DNA of 56,739 nt, from assembly GCA_023253625.1 (NCBI GenBank), contig JALRFY010000183.1:1-56739 (forward strand), written 5' to 3'. The translations under genes and the position numbers were made by a program. Source of the DNA: Akkermansiaceae bacterium. GTDB lineage: Bacteria; Verrucomicrobiota; Verrucomicrobiia; Verrucomicrobiales; Akkermansiaceae. Numbering within the stretch: the first letter of the stretch is position 1; each line of letters starts with the position of its first letter. Below, piece after piece: positions 11,401 through 16,411 of this stretch. The notes beneath the pieces were generated by a model that made no database searches, had not been told where the DNA came from, and saw nothing but the letters and a program-made list of their open reading frames with translations.

Positions 11401-11605
11401 GCAGTGCCCGGACAGCCGCGTTCAAATCGCTGCCGGAATCCGCATCGCTGACCGACATGAGTTTTCCGGTGTAAAAACCCAGGGTCTCGCGCCAGAGGCC
11501 GCGCTTTTGTAGCGAGTCGCGCTCTTTGCGGAGGGTCGCGGCGTCCTGGGCCATGAGGTTGAGGGGAAGAAAGACGGTGAGGCAGAAAAGTGCCAGGGTT
11601 TTCAT
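5450..11605 (-). CDS. Alpha-2-macroglobulin family protein with thioester and predicted bait region
   Basis: A 2051-aa secreted protein with a signal peptide (residues 1-20). The start at 11605 is preferred over an upstream TTG because it begins the signal peptide. Order seen: helical TPR-like region (about 20-200), several macroglobulin beta domains including an MG2-like block (GDTVHVKFDFRN), a Trp-rich insertion (about 778-825), a Gly/Met/Ala-rich flexible stretch (about 1185-1265) directly before an MG7-like block (VRKDFADLLKWSG), then the thioester motif HGCTEQ with Cys at about 1500, followed by an alpha-helical thioester domain and a C-terminal receptor-like beta domain. Family knowledge: such proteins trap proteases when the bait is cut and the thioester is exposed. 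Larger than the enterobacterial form (about 1650 aa). No pbpC neighbour; the partner here is a DUF4139 protein. Confidence 0.93.
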   Translation of the reverse strand: MKTLALFCLTVFLPLNLMAQDAATLRKERDSLQKRGLWRETLGFYTGKLMSVSDADSGSDLNAAVRALRELGAWAEFDLLVENAVAAQPENPALLTAAATAYRNAPHHGRLIAGEFERSQGHWWPGRRGGPDASPEATAGAAITTDYRDHIRCLQLLRQALRHAPDTIDPWDMIASVLQQRETWKMQTLTPIDTLPEWGEPGPEGGTEGAPWKNDGPVLYEVPASWEAAKNDGERWRFALAEQVRIKPAIADDITLVIASFSRSQFGEETLSSFGWWQRQNPDSAKGILEVDTLADDECLAKTSDGVRRFKLPPPHHFIAIYRSILEQKEQAGDALTQVFLNRRQYHKARGVLEQTIAKHGPGNHHHRKLLLAQITGNWGRFDAADTVPAGTKPKLPLVFRNATGISLTADPVDMEAVLADTVAYLKSNPRELDWQRVNPSQIAGLLVRENKSKYIGKTAATWKYHLKPRDLHRDTRTDIEVPIDKCGAWWVTGKIDNGNEFHTLVWIIDSVLVQRSLGGKLQWWLADAGSGAPVAEAKIDFFGYQVNYLDRKLPLQRRMEIKWSEFNRSTDNDGKTLLNPGDWNHNHQWLAIARSEGRSPAFFGFQHFSIQDESWENTNRDLTYGITDRPLYKPGDTVHVKFDFRNVGYDKPDDSRWANQTGILTVHNGRGDEALKIENLKTDAFGSIETEFIIPKDAPLGAWRAQFEIKDRIAAHATFRTEEYRKPEYEVKVDAPTEPVKLGEKFTATVKASYFHGSPVRMAEVEIIVNRSSVTEPWFPAWRWDWLYGRGAWWCGTEASWHPSWDRWGCMPPPPPWWGDNRWTPDELVLKKTVAIGEDGTAKIEIDTATAKQIHGDMDAKYTIEARVVDASRREERGTGSVIAARKPFEVAVWVDRGHAKAGDAIEATIAASTLAGKPVVGATGTLKLYQLGINADGRVIESETQSWPVSTDAEGQIKHRFTAPATGQYRLAANLTFKGSEPVEGATILNIHGPGRDDPKNWNFGPLELVADKSEYQPGESVKLRVNSDRENAHVWLFLHIAGGAGREAERIQLNGKSLEVDVPLTLKDMPNMFLEGITVHGAQVHTAVRQILLPPVSKLIEVTLEPAKTRVKPQEKSSLVVTLKDADGKPVTGTTTLTIYDKSLEAITGGSNIGPIHENFWNWKNSYYPRGNFNSVPYPVGNLLRPKAAGMQSLGRFGDQSMGFGQGGGFGQRETGRMMMKEGLLMDAEMPMAAAAPMESNSVTAGLRSGDIAVSRNSIDAILNNPGGAVAAPVLVRKDFADLLKWSGSIQTDENGRAEIPLDFPDNLTTWKARVWHLGKGTTVGEGSTEIITSKELLVRLQAPRFLVERDEAVLSAVVHNDHDAPKTVKVSLELDGGIQAIDGESQTVEIAARSEARVDWRVKALKEGEAVIRMKADAGDDGDAVERTLPILVHGMSRQDAWSVVVDPEKDSARILMDVPEQRRPDQSKLTVRFSPTIAGAVVDAIPYLASYPHGCTEQTLNRFVPLVIGQNMLKQIGINLAEVKARRTNLNPQELGHAADRAAQWKQWQNNPVFDEVETERMVAQGVERLMSMQNSDGGWGWFSGYGEYSFPHTTAVVVHGLLVAKANGAKIPDRMIESGIAWLQACEKQQTNALQLYVERQALRDAGRKVKSDGRHEKSKTDATDAFVRMILGVARRDSEPMLAFLHRDRLDLPVYAKCLLGLEHHRKGDEARRDEVMSVISQYLKRDDENQTTYLELKNNSYWWFWYGSEVEAHAWYLKLLAAVKPKDADTRGLVKYLVNNRKHASYWESTRDTAYAIEAIAEYFKASGEDAPDMEVEVLIDGQSKHKTAINRDNLFTFDGTVVLTGDAVTTGKHAVELRKSGKGTLYANAYLEVFTLEDKLRAAGLEVKVHRKVSKLIELEKTTEVPDAAGLVVKQQAERFRREPLADGASVKSGDRIEVELILESKNDYEYLIFSDAKAAGFEALDALSGYISADGGFSAYMEPRDQTVDFFIRALPRGSHTLRYQLRAESLGSYKALPAEASAMYAPELRGNSDDIRLSID

Positions 11606-11709
11606 GTCAATGACGATGACACACAAGCCGGACTTTCCTTAGAAGAAAAATCACCGGGAGAGTGATGAGATCAAGCCAGCCGGGAAAGGCTGCACCAGTT
11701 GGAATCCCG

Positions 11710-11761
11710 CTCCGCATTTCCTGCCACAACACCTGCGCGGTTTTGCGCAGGCGATGCGGAG
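11710..11761 (+). promoter_or_regulatory. Structured leader upstream of ccoG
   Basis: The sequence can fold into a two-tier stem: an outer stem CTCCGCAT (11710-11717) with ATGCGGAG (11754-11761), and an inner stem CCTGCGC (11732-11738) with GCGCAGG (11745-11751) closing a GGTTTT loop. A competing pairing is possible between a CATTTCCTG segment at 11715 and CAGGAATG at 11773. It lies 37-88 bases before the ccoG start, so it could be part of the leader. No known riboswitch class was recognised. Confidence 0.3.
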
Positions 11762-11797
11762 TCGGCTCCGGACAGGAATGCCATCTTTCCCGGGCCG

Positions 11798-13219
11798 ATG
11801 GCAGCGCCCAAGCAACCGAACCTCGTTTCAGTCACGACCATCAATGCGGATGGCTCGCGGTATTTTCTGCATCCGTCGGATGTGCGCGGGCGCTGGAACA
11901 TCACGCGGAGGCTGGTGGGCGTGCTGCTCATCGCGATTTACGTGCTGCTGCCGTGGATTCCGATCAACGGGGCGCCAGCCGTGTTTTTGGATGTGGAAAA
12001 CCGGATGTTCCACCTCTTCGGGCTGACGCTGGTTCCGCAGGACCTGTGGGTGATGTTTTTCGCGGTCAGCGGGCTGGGCTTCGGCCTGTTTTTCGTCACC
12101 TCGCTGCTTGGCCGGATCTGGTGCGGCTGGGCCTGTCCCTACACCGTGTTTCTCGATCACGTTTACCGCCGCATCGAACGCTGGATCGAGGGCGACGCGC
12201 CGGCTCGCCGGGCACTTGCCGAGGCTCCATGGACTGCCGGGAAAATCTTCAAGCGGGTGGTGAAACATCTCGCCTACGTGCTGGTGGCGGCGGCCATCGC
12301 GCATGTGTTCCTGTCCTACTTCGTCTCGCTGAGGCGGCTCTATGGTTTCATGCAGGAAGGCCCGATGCAGCACCTCACCGCCTTCGGCATCGTCGCCTTC
12401 CTGACACTCGTGCTGTGGTTCTGCTTCGGTTATTTCCGCGAGCAGTTCTGCATCATCATGTGCCCATACGGCCGCCTTCAAAGCGCGCTCACCGACGACG
12501 ATACGATCAACGTCGGTTACGACGTGAATCGCGGCGAACCGCGCGGCGCGAAGGGCAAGGTGGAGGGCGACTGCATCGACTGCCGCCGCTGCGTCAACGT
12601 CTGCCCGACCGGCATCGACATCCGCAACGGACTGCAGCTCGAATGCATCGGCTGCACCGCGTGCATCGACGCCTGCGACGACGTGATGGTGAAGATCGGC
12701 CGCCCGAAGGGGCTGATCCGTTATGATTCATTCAATGGTTTCGCCGGAAAGGCGCGCCGTATCCTGCGGCCGCGGATCTATGCCTACTGCGGGCTGGCCG
12801 CGCTGGGCCTTCTGGCACTGGCGTTGGTGGCCACCAAGAAGGCACGGCCTTACAATGCCACGATTTCGCGTGTCGGAGGCACCGGGTTTTACAGCGATGC
12901 CCAGTCCGTTCGGAACATCTACAAGGTGCGTTTCATCAACAAGCGCAACCAGACGGCCACCGTGACCATCCGTTTGGGCGATGGAACACCCGCCGGCTAC
13001 GAACTGAGCGGCGCGGAGCAGACCTTCACGGTGAACGCGCACGACGAGATGTCGCGCACCTGCGTGGTGATCGCCCCTGCCGCCGCCTATGCGGGTCCGG
13101 CCGATGTCGTGCTCGCCATCCACGCCGATCCCGGCGATGTGGCTTTGGAAAAGACCGTCCGATTCCTGGGCCCGAACCCTTCCTCATTGCAAACCGACAA
13201 CCCATCAGAACAGCCATGA
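11798..13219 (+). CDS. ccoG: Cytochrome c oxidase accessory protein CcoG (FixG/RdxA family)
   Basis: Membrane-bound ferredoxin-like protein needed for assembly of cbb3-type oxidase; it takes part in reducing copper for insertion. The start at 11798 (473 aa) was chosen because conserved sequence begins with the NADGSRYFLHPSDVRGRW block; about 33 upstream codons show no family resemblance. Transmembrane segments lie near residues 38-54, 83-103, 158-176 and 195-212, with the FixG signature WCGWACPYTVF (about 108-118). Two 4Fe-4S motifs follow (Cys 259, 262, 265, 269 and 283, 286, 289, 293), then another membrane segment and the Ig-like FixG_C domain. No ccoNOP genes are visible in this window. 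The stop overlaps the start of the next small gene (ATGA). Confidence 0.95.
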   Translation: MAAPKQPNLVSVTTINADGSRYFLHPSDVRGRWNITRRLVGVLLIAIYVLLPWIPINGAPAVFLDVENRMFHLFGLTLVPQDLWVMFFAVSGLGFGLFFVTSLLGRIWCGWACPYTVFLDHVYRRIERWIEGDAPARRALAEAPWTAGKIFKRVVKHLAYVLVAAAIAHVFLSYFVSLRRLYGFMQEGPMQHLTAFGIVAFLTLVLWFCFGYFREQFCIIMCPYGRLQSALTDDDTINVGYDVNRGEPRGAKGKVEGDCIDCRRCVNVCPTGIDIRNGLQLECIGCTACIDACDDVMVKIGRPKGLIRYDSFNGFAGKARRILRPRIYAYCGLAALGLLALALVATKKARPYNATISRVGGTGFYSDAQSVRNIYKVRFINKRNQTATVTIRLGDGTPAGYELSGAEQTFTVNAHDEMSRTCVVIAPAAAYAGPADVVLAIHADPGDVALEKTVRFLGPNPSSLQTDNPSEQP

Positions 13220-13356
13220 AAAAAACCACCGAATTGCTCGCCCGTCATCCCTGGATCTATGTGCTGCTTGCATTCGTCCTGCTCATCACCGCCTGGTCCA
13301 CGCTCATCACCATCGCCGCGAAGCATTCTCCGCAGGTGATCGAGGTGAAGAGGTGA
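13216..13356 (+). CDS. 46-aa single-pass membrane peptide in the ccoG operon
   Basis: A short gene whose ATG overlaps the ccoG stop (ATGA), a strong sign of translational coupling. The product has a basic N-terminus (MKKTTELLARH), one hydrophobic helix (about residues 13-34) and a short hydrophilic tail ending VIEVKR. It occupies the slot where fixH/ccoH or other small assembly genes usually lie between ccoG and the SafE-type gene. It is too short to be FixH, which has a sizeable periplasmic domain, and I recognise no named family. Likely a small accessory subunit of oxidase assembly; function inferred from position only. Confidence 0.7.
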   Translation: MKKTTELLARHPWIYVLLAFVLLITAWSTLITIAAKHSPQVIEVKR

Positions 13357-13393
13357 GATCATTGATTGTTGAATACCCGGAATTGATAATTAA

Positions 13394-14092
13394 ATGACAA
13401 CGTTTGCCGCATTGGTTGCCGGGTTGGCCACTAGCCTGCATTGCGCGGGCATGTGCGGGCCGATCGCTTGCGGGCTGGGCACGCTGGCGAAAACCGAGGG
13501 CGAGCGGCTGACCGCCGCCTCGCTCTATCATGGGACGAGGCTTGTGTCCTACGCCCTGATTGGCGCGGTGTGCGGGGCGATCGGCCGCCAGCCATTGGCT
13601 TGGTTTTTCGATTCGCCCGCAGTATTGCTGCCGTGGGTGTTGGTGGCGGTCTTGCTGATGATGGCCTTCGGCTGGGACAAGAAGGTGCCGCGTCCGGCGC
13701 TGTTCAACCGCGTCACTGCGCGTGCGAGGCTCAAGGCGGGTGGTTTCTCGGCTTACGGTGGGGCCACGGCGATGGGCCTGCTCACGCCGTTGCTGCCCTG
13801 CGGGCCGCTTTATCTCGTGTTCGGTGCGGCCTTGCTGGCGGGCTCCGCGGCCAAGGGGTCGGAGTTCACCCTTGCCTTCGGCTTGGGTACCGTGCCGCTG
13901 CTGTGGCTGGCGCAGCACTCGTTCCACCGTATCCGCGCCAAGCTCACGCCTCGCAACATGGGCCGGCTGCGCCGCGGACTGGCCTTCGCCACCGCGCTCA
14001 TGCTCATGTGGCGGCTCCACGGCACCATCCCGGTGCAATATTTCGGCGGCAAACCCGCTGAAAAGGAGGAACTGCCGTCCTGCTGCCATTGA
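13394..14092 (+). CDS. Sulfite exporter TauE/SafE-type membrane protein (cbb3 assembly-associated)
   Basis: A 232-aa polytopic protein with about six transmembrane helices. The first helix contains HCAGMCGP (residues 16-23), the hallmark of the SafE/UreH-like subfamily found beside ccoG/ccoI in many genomes and implicated in metal handling for cbb3 oxidase. A second conserved block, TPLLPCGPLYLVFGAALL, lies near residue 135. The C-terminus ends EELPSCCH, a possible extra metal-binding tail. It follows the 46-aa peptide by 37 bp and completes a likely three-gene rightward operon. Sulfite export is unlikely despite the family name. Confidence 0.85.
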   Translation: MTTFAALVAGLATSLHCAGMCGPIACGLGTLAKTEGERLTAASLYHGTRLVSYALIGAVCGAIGRQPLAWFFDSPAVLLPWVLVAVLLMMAFGWDKKVPRPALFNRVTARARLKAGGFSAYGGATAMGLLTPLLPCGPLYLVFGAALLAGSAAKGSEFTLAFGLGTVPLLWLAQHSFHRIRAKLTPRNMGRLRRGLAFATALMLMWRLHGTIPVQYFGGKPAEKEELPSCCH

Positions 14093-14201
14093 TGCCATGG
14101 GTTAAAGCCCGGGCCGAATTCAGTCTTTGGCAGATCACCAAGCCTGGCTGCCCGAATGCCCGCCTATGCCGCACCGGAGGCGATCTTTTTCCGCCGGGTA
14201 T

Positions 14202-14284
14202 GGCGGAGGCTTGTAGCGGCGGACCATGACCGCCGGGGCCGGGCCGGCGGAGGCTTTTAGCGGCGGTCTATGACCGCCGGGGCC
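14202..14284. repeat. Two tandem 39-bp GC-rich repeats with hairpin cores
   Basis: Copies at 14202-14240 and 14246-14284 differ at three positions by eye and repeat with a 44-bp period. The second copy contains a perfect 8-bp stem, CGGCGGTC (14261-14268) with GACCGCCG (14272-14279), closed by a 3-nt loop; the first has a 6-bp version. A reverse-complement fragment, GCCGCTACAA, lies at 14359-14368 and matches 14211-14220. They sit in the 298-bp gap between two convergent genes, which otherwise shows nothing recognisable. They may be members of a dispersed intergenic repeat family and may also serve as a terminator. Confidence 0.75.
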
Positions 14285-14390
14285 AATGGCAAGCGCGAGC
14301 CATCTGCGGAATCAAGATCATGGCAGCTCGCAGCTCGTACGCACCACGCTCACAGAGCGCCGCTACAATCGACGCAGCCACCTGCATGTT

Positions 14391-16265
14391 TCACAAACTC
14401 CGGCTGCCGACTTCCCCGGTGATTTCCGCGATGAACTGATCCAGCGGCTTGGTGCCCAGATCGTCCTTGTCGCGGTGGCGGACGGAGACGGTGCCCTCCT
14501 CGGCCTCGCGCTGGCCGATGACGAGCATGTAGGGGATGCGGTTGAGGCGGGCGTTGCGGATTTTGGCACCGATCTTGTCGCTGCTCTGGTCCACGGTCAG
14601 CCGAATGCCGGCGTCGGCGAGCCTGGCGGCGGCGGTTTTGGCGAACTCGATGGATTTTTCCGAAATGGGAAGGATGCGTACCTGTTCCGGTGCGAGCCAA
14701 GCTGGGAACTTGCCTTCGAAGTGCTCGATCAGCAGCCCGGTGAAGCGCTCCATCGAGCCGAACGGCGCGCGGTGGATCATCACCGGCACGTGCGGCTGGT
14801 TGTCCGCGCCGACATAGGAGAGCTTGAACCTGACAGGCAGGTTGTAGTCCACCTGCACGGTGCCGAGCTGCCAGTCACGGCCGATGACGTCTTTCACGAC
14901 GAAGTCGATTTTCGGCCCGTAGAAAGCGGCCTCGCCGATCTCCTCGGTGTATTCGACGCCGAGTGTCTGCACGGCCTCGCGCAGGGCGGCTTCCGCCTTG
15001 TCCCAGTTTTCGGGCGAGCCGACGTATTTGTCGCTCTCCGGATCGCGCAGTGAGAGGCGCACGCGGTATTCGTGCATGCCGAGCGTGCTGAGGACTTTTT
15101 TCACCAGGTCAAGGCAGCCGGTCACCTCTGCGGCCACTTGCTCCGGGGTGCAGAACAGGTGGGCATCGTCCTGGGTAAAGCCGCGGACGCGGGTCATGCC
15201 GCCGAGTTCGCCGGATTGCTCCCAGCGGTAAACCGTGCCGAACTCCGCGAGGCGGATTGGCAGGTCGCGGTAGGAATGGTGGTCGCTCGCGAAGATCCGG
15301 ATGTGGTGCGGGCAGTTCATCGGCTTGAGCAGGTAGCCTTCGTAGGTGCCCTCGCTCAGGCCGTTGACCAGATCGGCGCAGCCGGTGTCCTCATCGGCAA
15401 GTTTTTCCAACACATCGCGCTCCGGAATGGCCGGATACTGGCTTTCCTGATAGTAGGGGAGATGGCCGGAAGTGCGGTAGAGGTCGAGCTTGCCGATGTG
15501 CGGGGTGAATACCTGTGAGTAGCCCTGCTTGTCGAGTTCCTCGGTGATGAAGTCCTGCAAGGCGCGTCTGACAAGCGCACCCTTCGGTTTCCACAAAACC
15601 AGCCCCTGGCCGACCATCTCATCGATGTGGAACAGCCCCAGCTCGCGGCCGAGGCGGCGGTGGTCGCGTTTCTTCGCCTCCTCCAGCCGGTTGAGGTGTT
15701 CTTCCAACAGTTCCTTGTTCTCGAAGGCGGTGCCGTAAAGCCGCTGGAGTTGTCCCTTCGACTCATCGCCCATGTAGAAGGAAGAGGAAACCGACATCAG
15801 CTTCACGTTCTTGCACTTGGCGGTGTAGCCGACGTGTGGTCCGGCGCAGAGGTCGATGAACTCGCCATTCTGGTAACATGAGATCTCCTCGCCCTCGGGG
15901 ATCTTGTCGATGAGGTCGAGCTTGAAACGCGACGGATTTCCCGGCCGGTCGGAGAGCCCGCCGAGGCGGCCGCTTTCGGCCATCGCCCTGGCCTCGTCGC
16001 GCGAGATCACCTTGCGCTCGAACTTCTGGTTGTCCTTGGCGATTTTCTTCATCTCCGTCTCGATTTTTTCGAAATCTTCGGGAGTGATCCGGTGCTTCAT
16101 GTCGAAGTCGTAATAGAAACCGTTCTCGATCGGCGGGCCATAGGCGAACTGGGCGTCTGGCCAGATACGAAGGATGGCCGTGGCCATGACGTGGGCGCAG
16201 GAATGGCGGAGCCGCTCCAGATCGGTCATCTGCTGGCGTTCATCGAGGGTCTTGCGTTCGTTCAT
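14391..16265 (-). CDS. thrS: Threonyl-tRNA synthetase lacking the TGS domain
   Basis: Charges tRNA-Thr. The start at 16265 yields 624 aa; further upstream the frame is unrelated sequence. The protein opens almost directly with the editing domain (RHSCAHVMATAI, with HxxxH at about 30-34, and a CAGPHV motif later), so the roughly 60-residue N-terminal TGS domain of the usual enzyme is absent. The class II catalytic core follows, with zinc-site and motif sequences KPMNCPHH, YRWEQSGELGGMTRVRGFTQDD and GSMERFTGLLIEHFEGKFPAWLAPEQV, then the anticodon-binding domain. TGS-less ThrS forms are known in some bacteria. No infC, rpmI or rplT follows, unlike the common gene order. Confidence 0.95.
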   Translation of the reverse strand: MNERKTLDERQQMTDLERLRHSCAHVMATAILRIWPDAQFAYGPPIENGFYYDFDMKHRITPEDFEKIETEMKKIAKDNQKFERKVISRDEARAMAESGRLGGLSDRPGNPSRFKLDLIDKIPEGEEISCYQNGEFIDLCAGPHVGYTAKCKNVKLMSVSSSFYMGDESKGQLQRLYGTAFENKELLEEHLNRLEEAKKRDHRRLGRELGLFHIDEMVGQGLVLWKPKGALVRRALQDFITEELDKQGYSQVFTPHIGKLDLYRTSGHLPYYQESQYPAIPERDVLEKLADEDTGCADLVNGLSEGTYEGYLLKPMNCPHHIRIFASDHHSYRDLPIRLAEFGTVYRWEQSGELGGMTRVRGFTQDDAHLFCTPEQVAAEVTGCLDLVKKVLSTLGMHEYRVRLSLRDPESDKYVGSPENWDKAEAALREAVQTLGVEYTEEIGEAAFYGPKIDFVVKDVIGRDWQLGTVQVDYNLPVRFKLSYVGADNQPHVPVMIHRAPFGSMERFTGLLIEHFEGKFPAWLAPEQVRILPISEKSIEFAKTAAARLADAGIRLTVDQSSDKIGAKIRNARLNRIPYMLVIGQREAEEGTVSVRHRDKDDLGTKPLDQFIAEITGEVGSRSL

Positions 16266-16411
16266 GGCAGGCGGAGGGAAACCCCGCAGCGGCGTATTGT
16301 TCAATCCGAATTCCAGTATCGGGGCAAAAAGCGGTGGGGGATTCCCCGTGGTTTGCGAGTTTCCAGCCAGCCTGGCCGGAAAACATTGCGGCAGTCCGGT
16401 GAGCGGGGCGC

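Noticed and set aside
11663-11673. TGAT-GAG-ATCA resembling an FNR half-site pair before ccoG
   Set aside because: The spacer is 3 rather than 4 and the outer T is missing on the left side; too weak to call an FNR/Anr box.
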